A DNA stretch of 64,000 nt from the NCBI GenBank assembly GCA_903884105.1, contig CAISDJ010000040.1, positions 1 through 64,000 of the forward strand. The letters run 5' to 3'. The first letter of the stretch is position 1. Each line of letters starts with the position of its first letter. Under the pieces are notes generated by a model. The model was not told the origin of the DNA, did no database searches, and was given only the letters and a program-made list of their open reading frames with translations. This DNA is from an uncultured Pseudomonadota bacterium (GTDB lineage: Bacteria; Pseudomonadota; Gammaproteobacteria; Steroidobacterales; Steroidobacteraceae). Of this stretch, positions 30,546 through 40,462 are shown piece after piece. Position numbers and translations under genes: made by a program.

Positions 30546-31412
30546 TTACCGTTTTGGCTGGTTCAGGTACTTGAAGAAGTCGCTGTCAGGCGAGATGACC
30601 ATGATGTCACCCTCCTGCCCGATCGCGCTCCGGTAAGCCTCTAGGCTGCGGTAGAACGAGTAGAACTCTGCGTTGCGTCCATACGCCTTGGCATAAATCT
30701 CGGCGGACTTCGCATCAGCCTGACCGCGGACGATCTGCGCATTCCGCGTCGCCGTCGACACGACCTCGGTCCGCTTGCGATCGGCTTCGGCGCGCAGCTG
30801 CTCATACGACTGCTGGCCTTCGGCGCGCAGCTGTGCGGCCTGCTGCCGGAAGTTCTGCGCCATGCGATTGAACACCGACTCGCTGACCTCGCTTGGCAAG
30901 TCGATCTTCTTTACCCGGATGTCCACGAGACCGATCCCGAGTTCCTTGCTGTTGTCACTGACGATCTTGACGACTTCGCCCGTGAACTCGGCGCGATCCG
31001 CGACCACCACCTGCTGGATGGTCCGCTGCGCGATGACCCCCTTGAGCGCATCCTTGACGATGGCACCCAGACGGCCCGAAGCGGAGTCCTCATCACCGGC
31101 CGTGGCCTGGTAATACCGACTCACATCGTCGATGCGCCACTTCACATAGAAGTCGATTGCCAGAATCTTGCCTTCACTGGTCAGGAACTGCTCGGACGGG
31201 TAATTGCGCGTCAGGATGCGCTTGTCGAACTTGCGGATGTTGTTGACCATGGGCGTCATGAAATGCAGGCCGGGCTCATAGTCCGCACGCACGATTTCGC
31301 CGAAGCGGAACTTGATGGCCAGTTCCGTCTGCCGCACGGTAAAGGCCGACATATAGAGCAGCAGCGCCGCTATCGCGGCGAGGATGACGATAAAGAAGTT
31401 GCGACTTGCCAT
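30546..31412 (-). CDS. hflC: FtsH protease modulator HflC
   Basis: This 288-residue SPFH/band 7 protein has one N-terminal membrane anchor (IVILAAIAALLLYMSAF). The SPFH domain and coiled-coil region follow (LRAEGQQSYEQLRAEADRKR). With HflK it forms the large periplasmic assembly around FtsH that tunes membrane proteolysis. Its ATG overlaps the hflK stop by 1 nt (TGATG). Confidence 0.95.
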   Translation of the reverse strand: MASRNFFIVILAAIAALLLYMSAFTVRQTELAIKFRFGEIVRADYEPGLHFMTPMVNNIRKFDKRILTRNYPSEQFLTSEGKILAIDFYVKWRIDDVSRYYQATAGDEDSASGRLGAIVKDALKGVIAQRTIQQVVVADRAEFTGEVVKIVSDNSKELGIGLVDIRVKKIDLPSEVSESVFNRMAQNFRQQAAQLRAEGQQSYEQLRAEADRKRTEVVSTATRNAQIVRGQADAKSAEIYAKAYGRNAEFYSFYRSLEAYRSAIGQEGDIMVISPDSDFFKYLNQPKR

Positions 31413-32572
31413 CAGCGTGTTCCTCGCGCGCGGGCCGCGTCCTGAGGGCCTTGCGACTGCCCGGACGGCGTGACGGTGCGGATCGTGGTCTCGGGCGTGA
31501 CGTCACGGACAGTCACGCTGCCTTGCGGCGTGACCATACGGTCGAGCGGCAGGTACAGCATGTTGTTATTGCCCTTCGTGTCGACGATCACTTTCTTCGA
31601 GTTCCTGAGCACAAGCTCCACGGTCTCGAGGTACAAACGCTCACGGGTCACCGCGGGTGCCCGCTCGTATTCGGCCAGCAGTTGGGTGAAGCGCTGCGAG
31701 CTGCCTTCTGCTTCAGCGACCTTCTGCGCGAGGTAAGCCTGCGAATCCTGTTCGAGACGCGACGCCTCACCGCCCGCACGCGGCAGCAGGTCGTTGGCAT
31801 AGGTCTGCGCTTCGAGCGACGACCGCTCCTTGTCCTCGCGCGCCTTGATGGCGTCCTGCTGGGCTGGAGCCACCTGTTCGGGCACGCTGACGCCTTGCAG
31901 GTTCACGGTGGTCACTTCGATACCGACCTCGTACGCGTTCAACGTGCGCTGGATGAGGTCCTTGGTGTTGGTGGCAATCTCCTGCCGCCCCGATTCAAGT
32001 ACCAGGTTCAGCGTGCTGCGGCCAATGGTCTCGCGAATGGCGCTCTCGCTGATCTCCTTCAGTGTCGTTTCCGGGTCGCGGACATTGAATACATAGTGCA
32101 GCGGATCGGCGCGACGGAACTGCACATCGAGATTGATGTCGACGAGGTTCTCATCGGCCGTCAGCATTCGCGTCTGTTCGCTGAACCCTTCGATCGAAGA
32201 CACATTGACGATCTGCCTGGATTCAATGGGCCACGGGATGTGCCAGCGCAAGCCGGGCTGCGTGGTCTCTGCATACTTGCCAAAGCGCAGCACGACAGCG
32301 CGCTCGGCGGCATCCACCTGGTACAGGCCCGTGAAGCCCCAGATGGCGAGCAGGATGACGACCAGGCTGGCCGCGCCGAACCCGGCAGCTGCCGCGCCGC
32401 CGCCGCCGCCCGACACGCCGCCGCGCCCGCTGCCTCCACCCATGAAGGCTGCGAGCTTGCGCTGGAGATTGCGCAGGACTTCGTCGAGGTCAGGCGGGCC
32501 CTTGCCCGGGCGATTGTTGCCCCAGGGGTTCTTCTTGCCGCCGGGGGTACCGCCAGATTCGTTCCAGGCCAT
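31412..32572 (-). CDS. hflK: FtsH protease modulator HflK
   Basis: This 386-residue SPFH protein has a Gly-rich cytoplasmic N-terminus and one membrane helix (LVVILLAIWGFTGLYQV, about residues 70-88). The SPFH domain continues with AAERAVVLRFGKY and a C-terminal coiled coil. The Gly/Lys-rich head and anchor are HflK hallmarks. It is the partner of HflC, directly upstream and translationally coupled. Confidence 0.95.
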   Translation of the reverse strand: MAWNESGGTPGGKKNPWGNNRPGKGPPDLDEVLRNLQRKLAAFMGGGSGRGGVSGGGGGAAAAGFGAASLVVILLAIWGFTGLYQVDAAERAVVLRFGKYAETTQPGLRWHIPWPIESRQIVNVSSIEGFSEQTRMLTADENLVDINLDVQFRRADPLHYVFNVRDPETTLKEISESAIRETIGRSTLNLVLESGRQEIATNTKDLIQRTLNAYEVGIEVTTVNLQGVSVPEQVAPAQQDAIKAREDKERSSLEAQTYANDLLPRAGGEASRLEQDSQAYLAQKVAEAEGSSQRFTQLLAEYERAPAVTRERLYLETVELVLRNSKKVIVDTKGNNNMLYLPLDRMVTPQGSVTVRDVTPETTIRTVTPSGQSQGPQDAARARGTR

Positions 32573-32610
32573 GTGAGGTTTACGCAGTTATCTTGATGAA
32601 AAACAGGCGA

Positions 32611-33951
32611 TCAACCGGCCTTCAGGGCCGGAGGCGGGGATTGTAGGAATGCGTCCGGGTGGGCACAAGCTTCCTGTGACTCGTCGGGAAAGTCGAGGCC
32701 CTCGGTCCGGCACAGGGATTCGAACGCCCCTTTGGGCATCGAGATCTCGAGGTCACATTCGCCGGTGGGCAGGCCCCGCTCGCTGATTACGGCACCCGCG
32801 GCAAAGAATCGCGCCCGAGCCCGGCCCGCGGCAGGCGCCAGGACGATATGCCGATGGACGATCTCGGGCCCCAGGAACTGCGCAATCGCATCGATCAGCA
32901 GCGTAGCGCCCTCGCCCGTCGCCGCCGACATCCAGACGCGGCGGACCCCGCCCTGCTCATCGACTTCGGTTCGGGGCGCTTCACCCACGAGGTCGGCCTT
33001 GTTGAAGACTTCGATCTGCGGAATATCGCTCGCTCCCACTTCCTCGAGCACGGCATTGACCTGCGCGATGCGCTCGGAGCGATGCGGATCGGCGGCATCG
33101 ATGACATGCAGCAACAGCACGGATTCGCGCGCTTCCTGCAACGTGGAGCGGAACGCCGCCACGAGCTCATGGGGCAGCTCGCGCACGAACCCGACGGTAT
33201 CTGCAAGCAAAGCGTGGCGGGCATCGGGCAGTTCGACCCGGCGCACGGTGGGGTCCAGCGTTGCAAAGAGCTGGTCCGCAGAATACGCGCTCGCGCCGGT
33301 CAGACGATTGAACAGCGTGGACTTGCCAGAGTTGGTGTAGCCGACCAGCGCCACCGTCGGCACTTCGCTGCGCTTGCGCTCACGCCGCGTCGTTTCACGT
33401 TGCGTGATGACCTTGTCCAGCCGGGCGTTCAAGGTCTTGATACGCACGCCGAGTAGCCGGCGGTCGGTTTCGAGCTGGGTTTCACCGGGACCGCGCAGGC
33501 CGATGCCGCCCTTCTGGCGTTCAAGGTGGGTCCAGCCGCGGACCAGGCGCGTGGCAATATGCTTGAGTTGCGCGAGCTCGACCTGCAGCTTGCCTTCAAA
33601 GGTACGGGCCCGCTGCGCAAAGATATCGAGAATGAGACCGGTGCGATCGAGCACGCGGCACTTGAAGACGGCTTCGAGATTGCGCTCCTGGCTGGGCGAG
33701 AGCGAATGGTCGAACAGCACGACGTCGGCGTTGAGCGCCTCGACGCGGCCGCGGATTTCCTCGGCTTTGCCGCTGCCCGCATACAAGCGGGGATCAGGCT
33801 TGCGCCGCGTGCCCGTAATGGTGTCGAGCACCTGCGCACCAGCCGAACGGGCCAGCGCGGTGAATTCGCTCAGTTCATCCGGTGCGGGTTGGGAGCCGAA
33901 CCCCAGCCGCACGAGGACGGCCCGCTCGCCGCCCTGATGGCGTTCAAACAT
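32611..33951 (-). CDS. hflX: GTPase HflX
   Basis: This 446-residue ribosome-binding GTPase has an N-terminal HflX domain and then a G domain. The motifs are G1 GYTNSGKSTLFN, G3 DTVGF and G4 FNKADL. HflX splits stalled 70S ribosomes under stress. It lies between hfq and hflK in the standard order, 38 nt before hflK. Only a weak GGGA-like site precedes the ATG. Confidence 0.95.
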   Translation of the reverse strand: MFERHQGGERAVLVRLGFGSQPAPDELSEFTALARSAGAQVLDTITGTRRKPDPRLYAGSGKAEEIRGRVEALNADVVLFDHSLSPSQERNLEAVFKCRVLDRTGLILDIFAQRARTFEGKLQVELAQLKHIATRLVRGWTHLERQKGGIGLRGPGETQLETDRRLLGVRIKTLNARLDKVITQRETTRRERKRSEVPTVALVGYTNSGKSTLFNRLTGASAYSADQLFATLDPTVRRVELPDARHALLADTVGFVRELPHELVAAFRSTLQEARESVLLLHVIDAADPHRSERIAQVNAVLEEVGASDIPQIEVFNKADLVGEAPRTEVDEQGGVRRVWMSAATGEGATLLIDAIAQFLGPEIVHRHIVLAPAAGRARARFFAAGAVISERGLPTGECDLEISMPKGAFESLCRTEGLDFPDESQEACAHPDAFLQSPPPALKAG

Positions 33952-33975
33952 GGGAGTCCCGGTAGACGACGGTAC

Positions 33976-34230
33976 TCAATCGCTGCTCGGCTCTCCAGCG
34001 TCTTCCTCATCGCTCATCGGCAGTCGCACGGCCCGGGCCGGCACGACGGTCGAGATGGCATGCTTGTAGACCATCTGGCTGACGCTGTTCTTGAGCAACA
34101 CGACGAACTGGTCGAAGGAATCGATCTGCCCTTGCAGCTTGATGCCGTTCACCAGATAAATGGACACGGGGACGCGCTCTTTCCGCAGGGCGTTCAGGAA
34201 CGGATCCTGCAGCGATTGCCCTCTGGCCAT
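33976..34230 (-). CDS. hfq: RNA chaperone Hfq
   Basis: This 84-residue Hfq starts [20 protein letters not shown]. It has an intact Sm1 segment ([20 protein letters not shown]) and Sm2 motif [12 protein letters not shown]. The C-terminal tail is short and acidic. An ATG one codon upstream (34233) is an alternative start; the ribosome site AGGAG serves either. It mediates sRNA-mRNA pairing. It sits between miaA and hflX as in other Gammaproteobacteria. Confidence 0.96.
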   Translation of the reverse strand: MARGQSLQDPFLNALRKERVPVSIYLVNGIKLQGQIDSFDQFVVLLKNSVSQMVYKHAISTVVPARAVRLPMSDEEDAGEPSSD

Positions 34231-34385
34231 CATGTTATCTCCTTGTTCTATATCAGAATTATTCTGCAATGATCGCTTGAGACCCGCTTCTTCCGTGAAG
34301 CTCCGGACCACCCGTCAAACCGATCACCTGGACGACCGACTCTCGCTTTTCAGTTTACCAAGGATTTGCTCTGCAACACGATCCC

Positions 34386-35318
34386 TTAAAGGCTGAAAAC
34401 CCGCGACATGAACTGTTTGATGCGGACTGAAACCGCAGAATCAAGACTATCCATCCATTCGTTGTCCGGCTCCTTTCGGAGCCAGATCAGTTGACGCCTG
34501 GCCAGATGGCGGGTTGCGAGGATGCCTTCGCTCACCGCTTCTTCGAGGGATGCATTGTGTGCCAGATGGCCCCAGAGCTGTCTGTATCCGACCGAACGTA
34601 GCGCCGGCAGTTCCGGGCTCAGGTCCTTGCGGGCAAATAATTGTCGAACCTCATCGAGGAAACCCGCCGCCATCATGGCGTGAAAGCGGCTTTCGATTCG
34701 GCCGTACAGCTGTTCACGATCCGTGGGCCCCCACGTAACCCGATGAAAAGTCACGTCCGGGGCGGGAGGCTGCGTCGCCAACTGCAAGTGCGACAGCGGC
34801 TGGCCGGTCAGCCTGAAGACCTCAAGGGCCCGCTGGATCCGCTGCGAGTCATTGATGAGGATGCGGGCCGCCGCAACGGGATCCACCAGGCCAAGCTCGG
34901 CATGAAGGGCCGGCCAGCCCTGTTCGCGGGCTTCGGCTTCGATGTCGGCCCGGGTCGCCGGATCCGCTTCGGGCAAGGCCGCCATCCCGCGGGTCAGCGC
35001 GCGGAAATAGAGCATCGTGCCCCCCACCAGCAAGGGCACCTTCCCGCGACCTCGAATCTCGGCCATCAACCGCACGGCATCGCGCACGAACTGCCCGGCC
35101 GAGTACGGTTCAGACGGATCGAGGAGATCGACAAGGTGATGAGGGACGCGGGCCAGCACGTCTCGGTCGGGCTTGCCGGTGCCGATGTCCATTCCGCGAT
35201 ACACGAGCGCCGAATCAACGCTGATGATTTCGACCGGCCACTGGGCCGCCAACTGAACTGCGAGGTCGGTCTTGCCGGCACCCGTCGGCCCCATCAGCAG
35301 AATGGCACGGGGTGCCAT
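34386..35318 (-). CDS. miaA: tRNA dimethylallyltransferase MiaA
   Basis: This 310-residue enzyme adds dimethylallyl to A37 of tRNAs reading UNN codons. Motifs are the P-loop GPTGAGKTDLA, the DSALVYRGMDIGTGKP region and the C-terminal TRHLARRQLIWLR. It begins 3 nt after the mutL stop, so the two are surely cotranscribed. The roughly 155 nt between miaA and hfq may hold a separate hfq promoter, but I could not pick hexamers with confidence. Confidence 0.96.
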   Translation of the reverse strand: MAPRAILLMGPTGAGKTDLAVQLAAQWPVEIISVDSALVYRGMDIGTGKPDRDVLARVPHHLVDLLDPSEPYSAGQFVRDAVRLMAEIRGRGKVPLLVGGTMLYFRALTRGMAALPEADPATRADIEAEAREQGWPALHAELGLVDPVAAARILINDSQRIQRALEVFRLTGQPLSHLQLATQPPAPDVTFHRVTWGPTDREQLYGRIESRFHAMMAAGFLDEVRQLFARKDLSPELPALRSVGYRQLWGHLAHNASLEEAVSEGILATRHLARRQLIWLRKEPDNEWMDSLDSAVSVRIKQFMSRVFSL

Positions 35319-35321
35319 CGA

Positions 35322-37115
35322 TCAACGCCCGCGCAGGAACAGGCGATCGAGATCGGCCATGCTTAAGCTCGTCCACGTGGGACGACCATGGTTGCACTGG
35401 TCAGCTCGGACGGTGCGCTCCATCTCGCGTAGCAAGGCATTCATTTCCGGCAGAGTGAGGTTGCGGTTGGCGCGAACGGCGGCATGGCATGCCATCGTGC
35501 CCAGCATTTCGTTGATGGCAATGTCGACCTTGCGGGTTGCGCCGTGTTCCCGCAGGTCAGCAACGAGCGCACTGAGCAGCGCCATCGCATCGAGTCGCTG
35601 CAGCGCGGCCGGAACGGCGCGCACGACGACAGCACGCGGACCGGCGCGCTCGACCTCGAGGCCCGTCTCCTTGAGCAACGCCGCGTGTTCTTCGAGCAGA
35701 TCCGCATCCGCTGAGGTCAGGGTGCAGGACTGCGGCACCAGCAACGGCTGGCTGGGAATCGCCCCCGTGCCGAGCGCCGCCTTCATTCTCTCGTACAGCG
35801 TACGTTCGTGCGCGGCATGCATGTCGACGAGGATCAAGCCTGCAGGCGACTGCGACAGGATGTACACCCCGCGCAACTGCGCGATCGCGAATCCGAGAGG
35901 TGGCACGTCGGCTGGCGGCTCGGGCTGTGAATGCGCAGTCTCGGCAATCGAGCCGAGATAGGAAGGCACTGCTTCAGCCACGGGCAATGTGAGGCTGCTC
36001 TGCTGTCGATAGGTCGCGGCCATACCACCACTGCTCGCGGGCCACATCCCCGTCGCCGCTCCTGCCTGCAGCAGCGCATTGATGCTGGTGGGTGGCGGCA
36101 ATGCCGACTCCCCTCCAGGCCGCGTCTCCCGCAGCACGCGCTCGATCGTGCGGAACACGAAATCGTGGACGTAGCGACCATCGCGAAAGCGGACTTCGAG
36201 CTTCGCGGGATGGGCATTGACGTCGACCTGTCGCGGGTCGAGTTCGATGAACAGTGCGTAGGCGGGATACCGCCCACCGAACAACACGTCCTGGTAACCG
36301 AGCCGCACGGCGTTCGTGAGCAGCCGGTCGCGCAGCATGCGGCCGTTGAGATAGAAGTATTGCAAGTCAGCCACGCCGCGCGCGGCGGTCGGCAGGCAGA
36401 TCCAGCCCCAGAGCCGCAGGGTGCCGGACGTGTGGTCGATGAACAGCGATTGACCAAGGAACTCGGCACCCATGATCTGCGCAACGCGTTCATGACGCTG
36501 GTCCTGATCGGCAGCCGGCGGATAGTCCGCCACCTTGCGTTTGCCGCTCGACAGCGAGAACCCGACATCGAAGCGCGACAGGGCGAGGCGCTCGAGCGTG
36601 CGCTCGAGGTGCTGCATCTCGGTACGCTCCGCACGCAGGAACTTGCGGCGGGCCGGTACGTTGAAGAAGAGATCGCGCACCTCCACCGTGGTGCCAACCG
36701 GATGCGGCGCCGGCTCTGGGTCGGAGAACGTGCCATTGTCAGCGGTGATGGCGTACCCCATCGGGCTGGTCGGCGTTCTCGAGGTCACCCTCATCCGCGA
36801 AACCGATGCGATGCTGGGCAGTGCCTCGCCGCGGAAACCGAGCGATGCGACCTGCTCAAGGTCGTCGATGGTACTGATCTTGCTCGTTGCATGGCGAGCA
36901 AGCGCCAGCAACAACTCGTCCCGTTCGATGCCATGGCCATTGTCGCGGATGCGGATCAGCCGGACGCCACCCTCCTCCACCTCGACATCGACCCGCGTGG
37001 CGCCGGCATCGAGACTGTTCTCGATCAGCTCCTTGATGACAGCCGCGGGCCGCTCGACGACTTCGCCAGCCGCGATTTGGTGGATGAGCTGGTCGGGGAG
37101 AATGCGGATGGCCAT
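35322..37115 (-). CDS. mutL: DNA mismatch repair protein MutL (endonuclease type)
   Basis: This 597-residue MutL has N-terminal GHKL ATPase motifs (ELIENSLDAGAT, DNGHGI, TSKI, GFRGEAL). The C-terminal domain carries DMHAAHERTLYE, ACHAAVRA and CNHGRPTW, the three metal-site motifs of nicking-competent MutL proteins (consensus DQHAxxE, ACxxA, CPHGRP). This predicts intrinsic endonuclease activity and MutH-independent repair, as in Pseudomonas-like lineages. It lies between amiC and miaA. Confidence 0.95.
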   Translation of the reverse strand: MAIRILPDQLIHQIAAGEVVERPAAVIKELIENSLDAGATRVDVEVEEGGVRLIRIRDNGHGIERDELLLALARHATSKISTIDDLEQVASLGFRGEALPSIASVSRMRVTSRTPTSPMGYAITADNGTFSDPEPAPHPVGTTVEVRDLFFNVPARRKFLRAERTEMQHLERTLERLALSRFDVGFSLSSGKRKVADYPPAADQDQRHERVAQIMGAEFLGQSLFIDHTSGTLRLWGWICLPTAARGVADLQYFYLNGRMLRDRLLTNAVRLGYQDVLFGGRYPAYALFIELDPRQVDVNAHPAKLEVRFRDGRYVHDFVFRTIERVLRETRPGGESALPPPTSINALLQAGAATGMWPASSGGMAATYRQQSSLTLPVAEAVPSYLGSIAETAHSQPEPPADVPPLGFAIAQLRGVYILSQSPAGLILVDMHAAHERTLYERMKAALGTGAIPSQPLLVPQSCTLTSADADLLEEHAALLKETGLEVERAGPRAVVVRAVPAALQRLDAMALLSALVADLREHGATRKVDIAINEMLGTMACHAAVRANRNLTLPEMNALLREMERTVRADQCNHGRPTWTSLSMADLDRLFLRGR

Positions 37116-37145
37116 GGGAGGCCCCGAAGGATACCAGCTCTTTGG

Positions 37146-38405
37146 CTAGCGGACGCCTGCAACCGGCGCGGAAGCGGGGCCGTTCTGGACGAGCCGGTCA
37201 TTCGCCATGGACTTCGAGAAGGCCGTGCCGGGCGGCGGATTCGCGGTGAAATACGAGCGCACGCCGGCGTGGATCGCCTCGGCAAGTCGCTGCTGGTGCC
37301 GCGCATCGCTGAGGCGCGCTTCTTCCTCGACGTTGGAGATGAACGCCGTCTCCACGAGCATGGACGGAATGTCAGGCGACTTGAGCACCACGAACCCGGC
37401 GTTCTGCACGGATTGCTTGTGCACGTTGCCGATGCGGTCAAGCTGCTCAAGCACCTTGTCGGCGGCCTCTGTGCTCGCGCTCATGCTCGCGCCCTGGGAA
37501 AGATCAAGGAGCACGGACTTCAGCACCTCGTCCTTGCCGCCGAGCGAAACACCGCCGATCAGGTCGGCTGCGTTTTCCTGGTCGGCCAGCCACTTGGCGG
37601 CCTCGTTGCTTGCTCCGCGAGCGGACAGCACGTACACGGACGAACCGCGCACGCTGCGATCGCGTACCGCATCGGCGTGGACGGACACGAACATGTCGGC
37701 CTGCAGCTTGCGGGCGCGATTGATCCGCTCGCGCAATGGCAGGAAGTAGTCGCCATCACGGGTCAGCACCGCGCGCATGCCGGGCTCATTGTCGATTCGT
37801 GTCTTGAGGAGTCGCGCAATCGCCAGCGTAACGTCCTTCTCACGCGTGCCGCGGCGACCGGAGGCGCCGGGATCTTCACCGCCGTGTCCGGCATCGATCG
37901 CAATGACGATATCGCGATCGGCATTGACTGGCAGCGACTTCACGACCCTGGGTGCCGCAGGCACGACCGGCGTGGCAGCCGCAGTGGCAATGGGCAGCAG
38001 GTCCAGCACGATGCGATGGCCCGACGGCCCGGAAGGCGGAACATGGAAGCTCTTGGGCTCGACGGCCTGCGACACGTTGATGACGATGCGCTGCGCTTTC
38101 TTGTCGGTGGTCGCGGCACGCAACGATCTTGCCAGTCCCTGTCCTTCAGGCATCGCAAAGGCCCTCGACTTGAACTGCGCATTTGGCAGGTCGATGACAA
38201 CGCGTTCGGGGTCATGCAACACCGACACCGCCGGCGCGAGTTTTCCGGAAACATCGAAGACGACGCGCGTGCTGTCGGGTCCGGAGGAAAGCCGGACATC
38301 CTTGATGACAACGGGAGCGGCTGCGAAGGCAGGCCACGCGAACAAGGCAACAGCCATTGCCATCGCGTTCCGCCAAGAACCCAAACGCATTGCGGCAGCC
38401 TTCAT
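37146..38405 (-). CDS. N-acetylmuramoyl-L-alanine amidase AmiB/AmiC type
   Basis: This 419-residue periplasmic amidase has a signal peptide (AMAVALFAWPAFAAA) and an AMIN domain (about residues 30-140). A Pro/Ala linker and a zinc Amidase_3 domain follow. Zinc ligands are visible in IDAGHGGEDPGA (His), TREKDVTLA (Glu) and SVHADA (His), with the catalytic Glu in VETAFISN. It cleaves septal peptidoglycan during cell separation. ATG 38405 is chosen over a TTG 12 codons upstream. It lies 81 nt after tsaE and 30 nt before mutL. Confidence 0.93.
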   Translation of the reverse strand: MKAAAMRLGSWRNAMAMAVALFAWPAFAAAPVVIKDVRLSSGPDSTRVVFDVSGKLAPAVSVLHDPERVVIDLPNAQFKSRAFAMPEGQGLARSLRAATTDKKAQRIVINVSQAVEPKSFHVPPSGPSGHRIVLDLLPIATAAATPVVPAAPRVVKSLPVNADRDIVIAIDAGHGGEDPGASGRRGTREKDVTLAIARLLKTRIDNEPGMRAVLTRDGDYFLPLRERINRARKLQADMFVSVHADAVRDRSVRGSSVYVLSARGASNEAAKWLADQENAADLIGGVSLGGKDEVLKSVLLDLSQGASMSASTEAADKVLEQLDRIGNVHKQSVQNAGFVVLKSPDIPSMLVETAFISNVEEEARLSDARHQQRLAEAIHAGVRSYFTANPPPGTAFSKSMANDRLVQNGPASAPVAGVR

Positions 38406-38486
38406 GGCCTCACTGTACCGCGCCAGAGGAGAAGATTTCAATATAAATTATGAAGATACGCGGCAAAGGTAAGGCGCCACCTCTGG

Positions 38487-38981
38487 CTAGTTCTTGAGCA
38501 GCCCCGCGAGCCTTTCGCCGATGGCGCCGTGAGCGGTGATCTCAAGCCGACGAGGTGCATCGCCGTCCAACGTCACCTTCCCACCGGCATAGCCGAACTG
38601 CAGCGTCAGGTCGACAGGCGGCAAGGCACCTTCACCTCGCTCAGCCCATTCGATGAGCAGCGTGGAGTCGCCCACGTGCAGGTCGCGCAGCCCCAAAGCC
38701 TCGAGATCCCGGGGTCCGGACAGACGGTACAGGTCGAGGTGATAGAGCGAGCGAGCACCCGCCTCATAGGGTTCGATCAACGTATACGTAGGACTCCGCG
38801 CAGGACCTGGGAGGCCGAATCCTGCGAGCACACCCGACACGAATGTGGTCTTGCCCGCTCCGAGGTCGCCATTGAGCGCGATGACCTGCGGCACGCCCGG
38901 CACCGACAGGAGCGCCCGGCCCAGCCGCACCCCCCACTCGCGTGTCACCGCGGCGGTGGGCAGCGTCAACACCATGGTCAT
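38487..38981 (-). CDS. tsaE: tRNA threonylcarbamoyladenosine biosynthesis ATPase TsaE
   Basis: This 164-residue P-loop protein has GDLGAGKTTFVSGVL, the SPTYTLIEPY motif and LYHLDLYRLSG. It supports the TsaB-TsaD complex that makes t6A37 in tRNA. ATG 38981 overlaps the nnrE/D stop as ATGA, which fixes the start. It precedes amiC, as usual in Gammaproteobacteria. Confidence 0.94.
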   Translation of the reverse strand: MTMVLTLPTAAVTREWGVRLGRALLSVPGVPQVIALNGDLGAGKTTFVSGVLAGFGLPGPARSPTYTLIEPYEAGARSLYHLDLYRLSGPRDLEALGLRDLHVGDSTLLIEWAERGEGALPPVDLTLQFGYAGGKVTLDGDAPRRLEITAHGAIGERLAGLLKN

Positions 38982-40462
38982 CGCGTCGGATTCACGCACG
39001 CAGGCAGGTGGGCGATCAGGTCGCCGGCCAGCAGGCCCCGTTCGCCCCGGCGGGCCGCAGCGTCGCCGGCCATGGCATGCACCAGGACTCCGGCACGCGC
39101 GGCGGTCCAGAGGTCCGGCGTCTGCACGACCATGCCGGCGATGATTCCCGTCAACACATCGCCCATGCCTGCCGACGCCATGCCCGGATTGCCGTAGTCG
39201 CAGACTTGAGGCAGCTCGCCGGTCCGGTAGACGAGCGTCCCCGCCCCTTTCAGTACCGCGATACCCCCGTAGCGCTCGGCGAGTTGCCGGGCGGCGTCCA
39301 CCCGATCTGCCTGGATGGCCGCAGCGGTAACGCCCAACAAGCGAGCTGCTTCACCCGGATGCGGAGTGAGGATCCAGTCATCGCGACGGACGCCACTCGT
39401 GGCCACGAGGTGCAACGCATCGGCATCGACAACGAGCGGCTTGGCTGCTCCCAATGCGGCAGCAAAAACGGATTGAGCCCACACGTCCTGCCCGAGACCC
39501 GGCCCGATGGCGATCAAGTCGACCTTGCGCAGCAGAGGTAGCAGGTCCTCGGTGGACTCGACTGCACACGTCATCAGCTCCGGACGACCGGCCATGATGG
39601 CAGCAACATTCGCAGCGCGAGTCGCCACCGTGACACGCCCCGCGCCTGACCGCAGACAGGCTTCACCCGCAAGACGTGCCGCGCCCGCCATGCCGATACC
39701 GCCCGCAAGCACGAGGACATGGCCGTAGTCGCCCTTGTGGGTGGCCCGGCGTCGCGCAGGCAGCGCCGACCGCAGCAGCGGCGTGTCGATCCGATCCGCC
39801 ACGTGCCCGACGTGGTCGGCGACTGCCTTCGACAAGCTGAGGTCATCGAACACGATCGTGCCGGCACAATCCTGGCCCTCGCCCTGATACAGCCCGATCT
39901 TGAGGCCACCCAGCACGATCGTCCGATCGGCTCGAATGGCCGCGCCGCGGATCTTGCCCGTCTGTGCATCGAGCCCGCTCGGCACATCGATTGACAGGAT
40001 GGGCGCGCCCGCGGCATTCACGGCGGCAATCCGCTTGCACCACGCGTCATCGAGATCGCGAGACAGCCCGGTGCCAAACAGGGCGTCGACAATCACGTCT
40101 GCGGCGAGCGAGGCGTCCGCGGTCCATTGAGTCGCCCTGCCCCCGGTGGCAGTAAATGCCGTATAGGCGGTCAGCGCGTCGCCCTCGAGTCCCGACGGAT
40201 TGTCCGCCGCAAGCACGGTGACCGCGAGGTTGACGGCGCGAGCCATTCTCGCCAACACGTACCCATCACCCGCGTTGTTGCCGTTGCCGCAGACAATCAG
40301 GACCCGCTCGGCCATGGGCCAGGCCACTTGCAACGTGGCGAGCGCCGCCTCGCCAGCGCGCGACATGAGCGTGTAGCCCGGTATGCCCAGCTGCTCGATG
40401 GCGTAGCGGTCCATCTCGCGAACCTGCGCGACGGAGTGAATCGTGAGGGGCATGGCTGACAT
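38978..40462 (-). CDS. nnrD: Bifunctional NAD(P)HX epimerase / ADP-dependent NAD(P)HX dehydratase
   Basis: This 494-residue repair enzyme has an N-terminal YjeF_N epimerase (VREMDRYAIEQLGIPGYTLM, GNGNNAGDGYVLAR). The C-terminal ribokinase-like dehydratase shows TPHPGEAARLLG and GNPGMASAGMGDVLTGIIAG. It repairs hydrated NADH and NADPH. ATG 40462 lies exactly 7 nt after a TATACT element. An alternative ATG at 40453 exists, and neither has a ribosome site, so it may be translated from a leaderless mRNA. It is transcribed divergently from queG. Confidence 0.94.
   Translation of the reverse strand: MSAMPLTIHSVAQVREMDRYAIEQLGIPGYTLMSRAGEAALATLQVAWPMAERVLIVCGNGNNAGDGYVLARMARAVNLAVTVLAADNPSGLEGDALTAYTAFTATGGRATQWTADASLAADVIVDALFGTGLSRDLDDAWCKRIAAVNAAGAPILSIDVPSGLDAQTGKIRGAAIRADRTIVLGGLKIGLYQGEGQDCAGTIVFDDLSLSKAVADHVGHVADRIDTPLLRSALPARRRATHKGDYGHVLVLAGGIGMAGAARLAGEACLRSGAGRVTVATRAANVAAIMAGRPELMTCAVESTEDLLPLLRKVDLIAIGPGLGQDVWAQSVFAAALGAAKPLVVDADALHLVATSGVRRDDWILTPHPGEAARLLGVTAAAIQADRVDAARQLAERYGGIAVLKGAGTLVYRTGELPQVCDYGNPGMASAGMGDVLTGIIAGMVVQTPDLWTAARAGVLVHAMAGDAAARRGERGLLAGDLIAHLPACVNPTR

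Noticed and set aside
35931-38453. 840-codon open frame on the plus strand over mutL and the amidase gene
   Set aside because: It is the antisense shadow of two clear genes; biased residue content and no recognisable domain.
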